From positions 248,001-312,000 of the forward strand of contig NZ_JAHKQF010000008.1 of assembly GCF_018860965.1 (NCBI RefSeq): a stretch of 64,000 nucleotides of DNA, given 5' to 3'. The notes beneath the pieces are model-generated. The model had not been told where the DNA came from. It did no database searches and saw only the letters and a list, made by a program, of their open reading frames with translations. Source of the stretch: Alteromonas sp. C1M14 (lineage in GTDB: Bacteria > Pseudomonadota > Gammaproteobacteria > Enterobacterales > Alteromonadaceae). Positions 28,530-37,158 of the stretch are shown piece after piece (position 1 is the first letter of the stretch; each line of letters begins with the position of its first letter). The translations under genes were made by a program, and so were the position numbers.

Positions 28530-29756
28530 CTAATGACAAGATTGGGCAGAACTTTTAGCTGTGCCTGTGCCCTTGTTGAAGCTTTTTTGTAGATAATTTT
28601 TAATGATTAAACCCGCCAATACAATGCCACATAGGGTATATAAGTGGCCCACGGTCTCGCCGTGATGATGACCGCTAACAGGGTGAGCGATAAACTGGGT
28701 TAACGCAAAGGTATCGACAAGGTAGTTTAGCAAGTAGCCAAAGCCAATGCTGGCGCTGGTAATGCTGAAAATATACAAAATAAGGGCACGGCGGCCTAAT
28801 TCTTTCCCTATCATTCCCATGGTAGACACATTGGTGGCTGGTCCTGCTAGCATGAACACCAAAATCGCACCGGGTGAGAGTCCTGCCGATAAAAAGCCCA
28901 CAGCAAGTGGCGTGGATGCAGTGGCACAGATGTACATGGGCACGCCAATTACGGCCATCACCAACATGGCCATAAAGCCATCACCCCATTGGGTTAAGAA
29001 GGATGTCGGCACCCAGGTTTGAATTGCCGCGGCAAGAGCCAAACCGATAAGTAGCCATAGGGTAATGTCTTGCAGTAATTTACCGGTGGAAAATTGCAAC
29101 AGGGTAGTGATTTTTGCACCCAAGGGCTTAGTGGCGCTGGTATTTTTAGGGCTGGATTTAGACGAACAGCAGCCGTCGGATTGGGCGGTATCGTTGGGAG
29201 CTTGCGTAGTTGCGCAAGAGGATACGGGGTTTTCCTTCGGCGCGGTACTGCAGCATGTGCTGGTGGCCATTGCAGGCTTAGCCGCACTTTCAGCACATTG
29301 ATTGGTGTTTATTGCCGGGGCGTCTTGTTGTTTGCGTTCATCGGGCTCGGCAAAGAACTTAACCATTAGCCCAGTGTAGATGGCACTGAATATTGCAGCA
29401 ACAGGCCGTACAATCGCAAACAGTGGCCCCAGCAATGCGTAGGATACTGACACTGAATCGACCCCCGTTTCTGGCGTTGAAACTAAAAAGGAGACCGTAG
29501 CGGGTTTAGACGCACCACTGCGACGTAAACCTAGCGCAGCGGGAATTACCCCACAAGAACAAAGGGGCAGTGGAGCTCCTATCACCGCGGCCTTAAAAAT
29601 GGCGCCCACACTGTTATTACCCATGTGTTTTTGTAATAAAGATACAGGGACAAGTTCGTGCATGATCCCCGCTACCAATAACCCTAAGAGTAACCAAGGC
29701 GCCGATTCGATAAACAGGCCAATAAAGTTATCGAACAAAAGGGTAATGTCTGTCAT
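28530..29756 (-). CDS. SO_0444-type metal efflux permease with Cys-rich loop
   Basis: Predicted inner-membrane exporter of the permease (DUF318/ArsP-like) family, SO_0444 branch, proposed to export copper or zinc. 408 residues, two sets of four or five helices joined by a hydrophilic loop (about 137-215). The first half has LPLCSCGVIPAALGLRRSG, with C66 and C68 in the membrane. The loop carries six cysteines (154, 168, 169, 181, 196, 197), two as CC pairs. The second half has CATASTPLAVGFLSAGLSPGA and a His-rich stretch SGHHHGE near the C-terminus. The start ATG overlaps the merR stop in ATGA, so it is translated with its likely regulator. Confidence 0.85.
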   Translation of the reverse strand: MTDITLLFDNFIGLFIESAPWLLLGLLVAGIMHELVPVSLLQKHMGNNSVGAIFKAAVIGAPLPLCSCGVIPAALGLRRSGASKPATVSFLVSTPETGVDSVSVSYALLGPLFAIVRPVAAIFSAIYTGLMVKFFAEPDERKQQDAPAINTNQCAESAAKPAMATSTCCSTAPKENPVSSCATTQAPNDTAQSDGCCSSKSSPKNTSATKPLGAKITTLLQFSTGKLLQDITLWLLIGLALAAAIQTWVPTSFLTQWGDGFMAMLVMAVIGVPMYICATASTPLAVGFLSAGLSPGAILVFMLAGPATNVSTMGMIGKELGRRALILYIFSITSASIGFGYLLNYLVDTFALTQFIAHPVSGHHHGETVGHLYTLCGIVLAGLIIKNYLQKSFNKGTGTAKSSAQSCH

Positions 29757-30178
29757 AACGGGGTATCCGAGTTTAAAAGTTGCAAAATCGTACAATGCTG
29801 TGAACTGTGGGTGCCGCCGTCACAGGCGACAGCAAGTTGCTGTAAAGACTGGCGTATTTTGTCGAGTTCAGAAATCTTAGCAGAAACCTGTTCAATTTTA
29901 TCCAAGGTGACTTGCTTCACTTCATCGCACGTATGGGCATCAGGGTGAAGCTTTAATGCCATTAATTCTGCTATCTCACTAAGTGTAAAGCCCACCGCTT
30001 TGGTGCGCTGAATAAAGCGCAGTTTTTCTAGCTCGTCCACACTAAACCAGCGATAGCCCGATGACGACCGCGTGCGAGGTGCAATGAGCCCTTTTTCTTC
30101 ATAGAAGCGAATGGTGTCCACACTGACGTTAGCATGTTTTGCCAGTTCACCAATTTTGTATAACGGGGAATCTTTCAT
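29753..30178 (-). CDS. MerR-family metal regulator, ZntR/CadR-like
   Basis: Transcription activator that distorts a promoter with a long spacer when metal binds. 141 residues from the ATG of MKDSPLYKIGELAK; upstream in-frame codons would run into its own promoter. Seen: the winged helix KIGELAKHANVSVDTIRFYEEKGLI, a long dimerisation helix, and a metal loop C119-D-G-G-T-H124-S-S-Q-H-C129 plus C84. Aligned without gaps to E. coli ZntR (numbers from memory: C79, C114, C115, H119, C124), all ligands are kept except C115, which is Asp here. The pairing with the permease suggests Zn, Cd or Pb sensing. The metal is not settled. Confidence 0.88.
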   Translation of the reverse strand: MKDSPLYKIGELAKHANVSVDTIRFYEEKGLIAPRTRSSSGYRWFSVDELEKLRFIQRTKAVGFTLSEIAELMALKLHPDAHTCDEVKQVTLDKIEQVSAKISELDKIRQSLQQLAVACDGGTHSSQHCTILQLLNSDTPL

Positions 30179-30185
30179 GGTGCAG

Positions 30186-30217
30186 ACCTTAAACCCTAGA
30201 GTTAACTCCAGAGTCAA
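30186..30217 (-). promoter_or_regulatory. MerR-type operator/promoter of the merR-permease operon
   Basis: Toward merR: TTGACT, a 20-bp spacer, then TAAGGT. The spacer holds a near-perfect dyad (arms ACTCTGGAGTT and AACTCTAGGGT, two mismatches), which is the overlong-spacer layout that MerR activators need. The -10 ends only eight bases before the ATG, so transcription should begin at or next to the start codon. Confidence 0.75.
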
Positions 30218-30274
30218 GTATGCACAAAGAAAAAAGGGAAAAAAAGTGATTTATGCAAAAGCATCGACAGGTTG

Positions 30275-31129
30275 CTAGTGGGTTTGTTGCAGTTGCCGGT
30301 GAAGTTTAGCCGGTAAGAAACGCATGGTGGTTTCGTAACCGGTGTCGAACAATACCTGCTTGTCATCGTTGCCGGCGTTGAAGTCAACCGCAGAGACTTC
30401 ACCGGTATCCACCAAGATGGTACGTTGCCAGAATTCTGCGTGAACATATTCCCGCGACAGCGCAGACATAAATGTGCGAGCCAGTAATGTAAGGTAAAGG
30501 GGTAAAACAAAACGCCGCTGTTTGCTCAAGGATTCTTTCTTTTGCTTACTTTGCAAGCGAAAACAGACCGATAAGGTGCCGTCCTGTTGCCAATCACGGA
30601 ACAACGCATCTTCAGATAAAATCGCGCCATCCACCAGTAACTTGTCTTCATAGGGGCGAAATGCAAAAACTAAGGGAATGGACATCGATGCGCGAACGGC
30701 TGCCGACACTTTAAGATCAGGAGTGGTCTCTTTGTCGAACAACACCGGGCCGCCACCGTTTACATCGGTAGCCAGAATATGCAAATGAATCGGTAAGGCT
30801 GCGAAGGTAACGCCTTCAAGAAGATCATCAAGCCATTTTTCGAAACGGTCCCCCGAGGCAAGACCACCTTCGCGAAGTAGTCGCCACAGGGAGAAATCGG
30901 CAAATTGACGAAAATCCGTTTCTAAGGCGAGGGACTTCATTTTATCTAACGTCACGCCCTTGGCAAATAGGGCCGCAATGATGGAGCCGCCGGACACACC
31001 CACAATGTGCTGGCACTCAATGTGCAAATCTTGCAGTGCTTGTAAAATACCAATATGGGCGGGAAGGCGGGTGCCGCCACCCGCTAAAATAGGCACGATA
31101 TGCTTAGGATAAACAGAAGACTCTGACAT
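30275..31129 (-). CDS. Patatin-like phospholipase
   Basis: Probable cytoplasmic acyl hydrolase of the patatin/RssA-YchK type. 284 residues. Seen: the oxyanion loop GGGTRLPAHIGIL (about 17-29), the nucleophile elbow GVSGGSIIAALFAKG with Ser in GxSGG (about 43-57), and DGAILSED supplying the catalytic Asp (about 168-175). No signal peptide or transporter domain is present. The family often acts on phospholipids, but the substrate here is unknown. It lies between the metal operon and ybiT with no obvious link. Confidence 0.87.
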   Translation of the reverse strand: MSESSVYPKHIVPILAGGGTRLPAHIGILQALQDLHIECQHIVGVSGGSIIAALFAKGVTLDKMKSLALETDFRQFADFSLWRLLREGGLASGDRFEKWLDDLLEGVTFAALPIHLHILATDVNGGGPVLFDKETTPDLKVSAAVRASMSIPLVFAFRPYEDKLLVDGAILSEDALFRDWQQDGTLSVCFRLQSKQKKESLSKQRRFVLPLYLTLLARTFMSALSREYVHAEFWQRTILVDTGEVSAVDFNAGNDDKQVLFDTGYETTMRFLPAKLHRQLQQTH

Positions 31130-31223
31130 GACAGTGTACTTAAACCAGACTTGCCATTGAGCTTAGTTCACCAACGCAGAATCTGACAACTCCATAGGGA
31201 GCTTTTGCCAGTGATTGCACGTT

Positions 31224-32819
31224 TTATGCTGCGCTTTCGCAATGGGCAAGGAATTCATCATAGGTGCCCTCAAATACATTGAGTTTGTTATTTTTAATTT
31301 CAATGATTTGGGTCGCCAATGTGGATACAAATTCTCGGTCATGGCTAACAAATACGACGGTTCCGTCAAAACTCTCCAACGCCATATTTAAGGCTTCTAT
31401 GGATTCCATATCAAGGTGGTTGGTCGGTTCATCCATGATGATCACGTTGATGTCTTGTAACATTAATTTACCGAACAACAACCGGTTTTTCTCACCACCT
31501 GAACACACAGACACCTTTTTATTAAAATCGTCAGAACCAAACAGTAAACGGCCTAGCATGGCTTTAACTTGCAAGTCGTCATGCTTAGGACCTCGCCATT
31601 GTGACATCCACTCGAATAAAGTGAGATCGTTGGCAAATTCTGCTGAACTGTCTTGAGGCACGTAACCAACGGCGGCATTCTCAGCCCACTTCACGACCCC
31701 TTCTTGGGCGTCGATTTCGTTGGTTAGGCATTTCAATAAGGTGGTTTTACCGGCTCCGTTTTCGCCGATAATTGCCAGTCTTGAGCCGGCTTCAAGAAGT
31801 AAATTACCCTTGTCGAAAAGGGGTAAATCAGGATAGCTATGGCCTAATCCTTCAAGCGTAATGGCTAAGCGATGCAATTTTTTATGCTGTTTAAACTGAA
31901 TATAGGGTTTGCGACGACTGGATGCTTTGATTTCTGTCAGTTCTATTTTCTCGAGTCGTTTAGCCCGTGATGTGGCCTGCTTGGCTTTTGATGCATTGGC
32001 TGAGAAACGGGCAACAAATTTTTGCAGTTCTTCAATTTCTGCCGATTTTTTTGCATTTTCTAGGTGTAACTGTTGTTGCGCCATAGCGGAGGCTTCGGCA
32101 AAGGCGTCATAGTTACCGGGGTAAATACGCAATTCGCCATAATCAATATCGGCCATGTGCGTACACACCGCATTGAGAAAGTGACGGTCGTGAGAAATAA
32201 TGATCATGGTGGACTTGCGCTTGTTCAGCTCTTCAGCCAGCCAATTGATGGTATAAATATCAAGGTTGTTGGTTGGCTCATCGAGTAACAAAATATCAGG
32301 ATCAGCAAATAATGCTTGGGCCAAGAGTACCCGTACTTTTTTACCTGGGGCCACTTCTTTCATGAGGCCAAAGTGGTAATGTTCTTCGATACCGGCGGCA
32401 AGTAGAATATCGCCGGCTCGGGCTTCGGCGGTATAACCGTCCATTTCAGCAAACTGGGTTTCTAAGTCTGCCACCCGCATGCCATCTTCTTCGCTCATAT
32501 CCGGTTTGCTGTAGATGGCATCCCGCTCTTTTTTGACTTCCCATAACGGACTATCACCCATGATCACCGCATCGATGACGGAGTGTTCTTCAAAGGCAAA
32601 TTGATCCTGATTCAGTATGCCCAGTTTGGTACCGGGCGCTAAAGACACATTACCTGCGCTGGGGGTGAGTTTGCCACTTAGAATTTTCATGAAGGTGGAT
32701 TTACCGCAGCCATTCGCTCCAATTAATCCGTAACGGTTTCCATTACCGAATTTAGCAGAAATATTTTCAAACAGTGGCGATGAGCCAAATTGCATGGTGA
32801 TGTTGGCAGTGGTAATCAA
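31224..32819 (-). CDS. ybiT: ABC-F ATPase YbiT
   Basis: Ribosome-associated ABC-F protein with two ATPase domains and no membrane part. The TTG start of [11 protein letters not shown] gives 531 residues, against 530 for E. coli YbiT, and the N-terminus then lines up (NVTMQFGSKPLFENIS in E. coli); the upstream extension is not conserved. Walker [10 protein letters not shown] and GENGAGKTT. Signatures: [22 protein letters not shown] in domain 1, and [14 protein letters not shown] with [11 protein letters not shown] in domain 2. The inter-domain linker [20 protein letters not shown] is the ABC-F P-site tRNA-interaction region. The role is assigned by family. Confidence 0.94.
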   Translation of the reverse strand: MITTANITMQFGSSPLFENISAKFGNGNRYGLIGANGCGKSTFMKILSGKLTPSAGNVSLAPGTKLGILNQDQFAFEEHSVIDAVIMGDSPLWEVKKERDAIYSKPDMSEEDGMRVADLETQFAEMDGYTAEARAGDILLAAGIEEHYHFGLMKEVAPGKKVRVLLAQALFADPDILLLDEPTNNLDIYTINWLAEELNKRKSTMIIISHDRHFLNAVCTHMADIDYGELRIYPGNYDAFAEASAMAQQQLHLENAKKSAEIEELQKFVARFSANASKAKQATSRAKRLEKIELTEIKASSRRKPYIQFKQHKKLHRLAITLEGLGHSYPDLPLFDKGNLLLEAGSRLAIIGENGAGKTTLLKCLTNEIDAQEGVVKWAENAAVGYVPQDSSAEFANDLTLFEWMSQWRGPKHDDLQVKAMLGRLLFGSDDFNKKVSVCSGGEKNRLLFGKLMLQDINVIIMDEPTNHLDMESIEALNMALESFDGTVVFVSHDREFVSTLATQIIEIKNNKLNVFEGTYDEFLAHCESAA

Positions 32820-33171
32820 AACAAAATCCCGAATGTTAAAAGCAGAATAAAAAAAGCGCAGCATTAATGCGATGTGGCCGCGCAATATAAAGAATCAAGG
32901 GCGGTGTGTCGAGGAGTATTTGGTTAAAACAGCATCAGTTGTGAAATCTTTACCCGTAGGGGGATAATCTCGCAAGAACTGTAATCACTTTGTTAAAAAT
33001 ATACGCTTTTTACCTGGCTAAATGGATTGGCCCAAATGTGGCAAAATTTGGCAATGAGTGCCTTTGTTAACAGCAAAGGTAGGGTTGGCGAGAAATACCG
33101 ACGAGCCGAAGTTCATCAATACTGGTGGCTAAAAGATGTGAGGACGCCATAGACATGGCGTCCTCTTTCTC
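32820..33171. other. Intergenic region between GH3 and ybiT
   Basis: 352 bp without a supported ORF. It holds the terminator-like hairpin at the GH3 end, then AT-rich sequence that should contain the ybiT promoter. A plus-strand transcript ending at the hairpin is possible but unproven. Confidence 0.4.
33140..33168. terminator. Terminator-like hairpin downstream of the GH3 gene
   Basis: GAGGACGCCAT and ATGGCGTCCTC form a perfect 11-bp stem around AGAC. The plus strand follows with TTTCTCTT. The minus strand, on which the GH3 gene ends four bases away, has only a weak T-run, so the better T tract faces away from the GH3 gene. Confidence 0.65.
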
Positions 33172-35700
33172 TTATTGGGAGCAGCTGATGGTGGCTTGAG
33201 ATGCCATTTTCGGAGTAAATTGAATATCTGCAATACTTAACGACGCTTTTGTTGCCGTTTTAAGCTCGAATGGGACAACTAGGCCCTGAAAGTCAATGCC
33301 ACTATTGGCAAAGCAGGCAAGGTCGATACTCATAGAGGACCAACTTTCTGCCGGAAATGCTTGCAGTTCGGCACTAATATCGATTTGTGCTGCACAGCTA
33401 CCTGGCGCATCGCCTTCACCCTCACAGCTCATACCAATGGTCAGGGGGCCAGTGATGAGAGAATGGCGATTAATCTTAAACGTTAGCGCTCCTTTCGCCA
33501 CTTGTTGAGCGCTTAAGTCTTCTCGGAAAAAGCTCTTGCTGGCAAAACGCATGCTCGCTGATGCTGTTCCGTCGAAGGTAAGTTTACGGGCATCTTCTTG
33601 GATCTCTTTATCGACGGTGCGATATGTTAAGGCGCCTAGCGTATGCGTGTTGGCATTAACCTCTAAACTGTCATTCTGGGAGTGCAGCCACATTACCCAG
33701 GGCGCTTGAACGGTACCGGATAGCAGGTAAACAGGCTGATCATTGTTTTGTGCCTCAATGACGGTTTCGTCTAAATCGTCAGTCAGGACGTTCTCGTCGT
33801 TAAAGGTAAGCCCGAACCCGTAGGGAAGTAGCGGCGCATAATTCTCATCGCCCAAGTTTACGATTTGATTTGAAGTGGCGGGCCAAGAGAACGGTAGTTT
33901 TCCTTTAAAGTCTTGTTTGCCGAACAAGACATCAGAGACGGCTTTACCTTCAGAGCCAGGCAGCCAGGCCGCAACAAAGGCATCTGAGGCGTTCAATTCA
34001 GGGTTTACCCACATAGGACGGCCGCTAATAAATACAGACACCACCGGAATGTTTTGGGCTTTGAGTTTATGGAGTAAGGCAAGATCGCGCTTGCTTCCCC
34101 GTTGATAAATTAAGGTTTCTCGGTCGCCATGACCTTCGGCATAGGGTTCTTCACCGTATACCACAATGGCGACGTCAGGGGTTTGGGTAAATGTACCGTC
34201 AACGGACAAAGTTACCTGACCGCCTGCACCTTCCACCGCAGATCTTATGCCATCATAAATAGAGGTGCCGCCAGGAAATTCGGCATTGGTATTATTGGTG
34301 CCTTGCCAAGTTACCGACCAACCACCGGATTGTTTACCAATGTTATCGGCAGCGTCACCGGCTACTAGAACATGCTGGTTGCCATCAAGAGGTAACAGGT
34401 GATGTTTATTTTTCAGCAACACCAGCGATTCTCTTACGGCTTCTCTTGCCACCTGACGGTGGGCCTCGCTACCAATTAACTGGCGATTGCCAGAAAGGGG
34501 GCGGGCGGCTGGACTTGGTTTATCAAACAAGCCAGCGCGAACTTTAACGCGAAGAATACGGCGAACGGCGTCATCAATACGAGACTGGGCAATGATGCCC
34601 GCGTTCACTTGCGCAATGGTATTGTTGTACAGGGCTTTCCAGTCATCGGGCACCATAAAGATATCAAGCCCAGCATTGATGGCTTGGGCACAGCTTTCAT
34701 TAGTACACCCTTTTACCTGACCGTGTCCGTTCCAGTCACCCACCACAAATCCATCAAAACCCATGCGGTCCTTCAATACATCGGTAAGTAGGTATTTGTG
34801 ACCATGAAGTTTCTTCCCATGCCAACTATTAAATGACGCCATTACAGACTGAGCACCTGCGGTGAGGCCACCGACGTAACCTTGGGCATGGATGTCAAAC
34901 AGAGCTTGTTCAGTGGCAATATTATTACCTTGGTCGTCGCCGCCGATAGTGCCGCCGTCACCCACAAAGTGCTTGACGGTGCTAATGACCCGTTGATCGC
35001 TAAGGAAGTCTTTATCTGCGGCACCCTGTAAGCCTTTTACCACCGCTGCAGCGTATTCACGCACCACCGCTGGGTTTTCTGAGTAGCTTTCGTAGGTACG
35101 CCCCCAACGGTCGTCCTGTACCACCGCCACAGTGGGAGCAAATACCCAGTCGATACCCGTAGCCATTACTTCTTGAGCGGTAATATGGGCGATTTGTTCC
35201 ACTAAAGCCGGATTGTGAGCCGCGCCTAAACCGATATTGTGAGGAAATAAGGTGGCACCAATGACATTGTTGTGTCCATGTACCGCATCGGTACCCCACA
35301 TGGTAGGGATGCTAGTGCCATCGACACTGTCGTCTACAGAGGCTTGATACATGGCTTCGGCTAATTGAACCCAATCGTCGGGCGTCGCATGTTTATTATT
35401 GTTAGGAAATGCGCCGCCACCATTTAAGTATGAGCCAAATCCATATTGGCGCATGTCTTCAACGGTAATATTACGAATTTCTGGTTGGATCATCTGGGCA
35501 ATTTTTTGCTCCAGCGTCATGTGGCTTAGGATTGATTCCACACGCTGTTCCACCGCAGGATCCTTTTTCACCTCAATATTTAATTTGGGCCATATATCCC
35601 CATTGCGTTCGGCGCTGGATTTGTCTGTATTGATGTCTGGTCCAGCACAACCTGCAATGAGGGCGGCAGACACAAAAGATGCAAAGATTGTCGTTCGCAT
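33172..35700 (-). CDS. Exported GH3 beta-glucosidase/exo-beta-glucanase lipoprotein
   Basis: Glycoside hydrolase family 3 enzyme, probably releasing glucose from beta-1,3/1,4-glucans or cello-/laminari-oligosaccharides. 842 residues, similar in length to marine ExoP-type exo-glucanases. The N-terminus ends in a lipobox LIAGC (Cys18), so it is likely anchored in the outer or inner membrane. Seen: WGTDAVHGHNNV, STVKHFVGDGGT, and GFVVGDWNGHG with the nucleophile Asp322. The second domain has SGGWSVTWQG and YGEEPYAEGHGDR with the likely acid/base region, and LPYGFGLTF. A C-terminal beta domain follows (about 660-842). It lies nine bases after the MFS gene, forming an operon. Confidence 0.93.
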   Translation of the reverse strand: MRTTIFASFVSAALIAGCAGPDINTDKSSAERNGDIWPKLNIEVKKDPAVEQRVESILSHMTLEQKIAQMIQPEIRNITVEDMRQYGFGSYLNGGGAFPNNNKHATPDDWVQLAEAMYQASVDDSVDGTSIPTMWGTDAVHGHNNVIGATLFPHNIGLGAAHNPALVEQIAHITAQEVMATGIDWVFAPTVAVVQDDRWGRTYESYSENPAVVREYAAAVVKGLQGAADKDFLSDQRVISTVKHFVGDGGTIGGDDQGNNIATEQALFDIHAQGYVGGLTAGAQSVMASFNSWHGKKLHGHKYLLTDVLKDRMGFDGFVVGDWNGHGQVKGCTNESCAQAINAGLDIFMVPDDWKALYNNTIAQVNAGIIAQSRIDDAVRRILRVKVRAGLFDKPSPAARPLSGNRQLIGSEAHRQVAREAVRESLVLLKNKHHLLPLDGNQHVLVAGDAADNIGKQSGGWSVTWQGTNNTNAEFPGGTSIYDGIRSAVEGAGGQVTLSVDGTFTQTPDVAIVVYGEEPYAEGHGDRETLIYQRGSKRDLALLHKLKAQNIPVVSVFISGRPMWVNPELNASDAFVAAWLPGSEGKAVSDVLFGKQDFKGKLPFSWPATSNQIVNLGDENYAPLLPYGFGLTFNDENVLTDDLDETVIEAQNNDQPVYLLSGTVQAPWVMWLHSQNDSLEVNANTHTLGALTYRTVDKEIQEDARKLTFDGTASASMRFASKSFFREDLSAQQVAKGALTFKINRHSLITGPLTIGMSCEGEGDAPGSCAAQIDISAELQAFPAESWSSMSIDLACFANSGIDFQGLVVPFELKTATKASLSIADIQFTPKMASQATISCSQ

Positions 35701-35709
35701 GATAAGTCC

Positions 35710-36960
35710 TTAATGAGTATTTGAGCGTGCTACGCGACTGCCGTACAGGCCATAATAGGCGATGTACAAGTAACAGGAGGCGGGCAATAAAAAGGAAAGG
35801 GTGACACCAACACTGTCTGCTAACATGCCTTGTAGCAAAGGAATGAATGCACCACCGACGATGGCTAAGCAGAGAATACCCGACCCATTAGGCGTGTCTT
35901 TTCCTAGCCCATGCAATGCCAGGCTAAAAATAGTGGGAAACATAATGGAATTGAATAAGCCTACCGCTAAAATGGTCCATAGCGCCACATCACCCGTGTT
36001 GGTCATAGAAATTAAAATAAGGGCAATAACGCAAAGGGCATTCACCGTTAGTACCAAGCCCCCAGAGACTTTTTGCAGTACCGCAGCACCGATAAACCTG
36101 CCAACCATGGCACCACCCCAATAGTAAGCGATGTAGGTGGCTGCTTTTGCTTCAGTTAAACCGGCAACATCATGTTGTGCTAGGTAATTAACTAGCATAC
36201 TTCCTATCGCGACTTCTGCACCTACGTACATGAAAATGCCTAACGCGCCCAGTACTAAATGACGATGTTGTAACGCGCCTTTAAAACGTAATTGTTCTTG
36301 CTTGCCGCCCTGATGCAGAGCAGGTAGTTTAAGAAATAAGAAAATCAACGCGAGGGCGAATAAGGTGAAGGCCAAAATAAGATAGGGAAGTTGAACATCG
36401 GACGCACTGGCTTGGCCATGTTCACCGGTGGCGCCATAAATAAGAAACGAGCCGAAAAACGGGGCGACAGTGGTACCAAAGGAATTAAACGCCTGTGTCA
36501 TGGTAAGGCGCGATGAAGCGGTTTTCGGATCGCCAAGTGCGCTAACGTAAGGGTTGGCGGAAACCTGTAACAAGGTAATGCCTGATGCCAGCACAAATAG
36601 GGCAATAAGAAAAATAGCGTAAATGCCACTGGCCGCTGCAGGGTAAAACAACAGGCAACCACAACAGGCTACACCTAAGCCCATCACAATTCCCCGCTGA
36701 TATCCAATGCGGGACACCAACATTCCAGCGGGCAAAGAGACAATAAAATACGCGCTAAAAAAGCAAAATTGGATCAGCATTGCTTGGGTGAAGGAAAGGT
36801 TAAAGGCACCCTTAAGGTAAGGGATCAGTATGTCATTAAGACAGGTGATAAACCCCCACATGAAAAACAGAGTGGTAAGTGATATCAGCGCAAACCTGTA
36901 GTCACGGTTCTGATTATTTGTTGTGCCAATTGGCGTTTTAAGGTGTGCAGGTGTATCCAC
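35710..36960 (-). CDS. Sugar MFS transporter, FucP/GluP type
   Basis: Inner-membrane proton-sugar symporter of the fucose/glucose-galactose permease group. 416 residues, 12 hydrophobic helices. Family strings: [22 protein letters not shown] near the N-terminus, [59 protein letters not shown] and [21 protein letters not shown] start follows GAGAGGA. It is the first gene of the leftward MFS-GH3 operon and is divergent from GH1 across the LacI-type operators, so it probably imports glucose or a beta-glucoside released outside. The exact sugar is not readable. Confidence 0.9.
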   Translation of the reverse strand: MDTPAHLKTPIGTTNNQNRDYRFALISLTTLFFMWGFITCLNDILIPYLKGAFNLSFTQAMLIQFCFFSAYFIVSLPAGMLVSRIGYQRGIVMGLGVACCGCLLFYPAAASGIYAIFLIALFVLASGITLLQVSANPYVSALGDPKTASSRLTMTQAFNSFGTTVAPFFGSFLIYGATGEHGQASASDVQLPYLILAFTLFALALIFLFLKLPALHQGGKQEQLRFKGALQHRHLVLGALGIFMYVGAEVAIGSMLVNYLAQHDVAGLTEAKAATYIAYYWGGAMVGRFIGAAVLQKVSGGLVLTVNALCVIALILISMTNTGDVALWTILAVGLFNSIMFPTIFSLALHGLGKDTPNGSGILCLAIVGGAFIPLLQGMLADSVGVTLSFLLPASCYLYIAYYGLYGSRVARSNTH

Positions 36961-37008
36961 AAGATCCTCTCAGTTTCAAAATTACGCTATTAATGTTAAA
37001 TTAACAAT

Positions 37009-37022
37009 TGAAAGCGCTTACA
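37009..37022. promoter_or_regulatory. LacI-type operator 1, bgl divergent promoter
   Basis: TGAAAGCGCTTACA, matching the palindrome at operator 2 in all but one base, with its centre exactly 30 bp from it. Likely bound by the LacI regulator encoded at 38545. Confidence 0.7.
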
Positions 37023-37038
37023 TTTAACATCATTATTT

Positions 37039-37052
37039 TGTAAGCGCTTACA
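37039..37052. promoter_or_regulatory. LacI-type operator 2, bgl divergent promoter
   Basis: TGTAAGCGCTTACA is a perfect 14-bp palindrome with the central CG typical of LacI-family operators. It sits between the leftward MFS-GH3 and rightward GH1-lacI-MFS operons and so can control both. Confidence 0.78.
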
Positions 37053-37158
37053 TTTTGCAAGCTATTTACACGAATTATTAACAAAATAACCGCCTGCGTG
37101 TAATTCTTTCTATAGAATTAGCGCAAAGAACAGCAGGCCGTTGCCATAAGGTTTTATC

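Noticed and set aside
28747..29369. Several plus-strand frames opposite the metal permease
   Set aside because: They mirror the permease codons, lack ribosome sites and have low-complexity Cys/Ser-rich translations.
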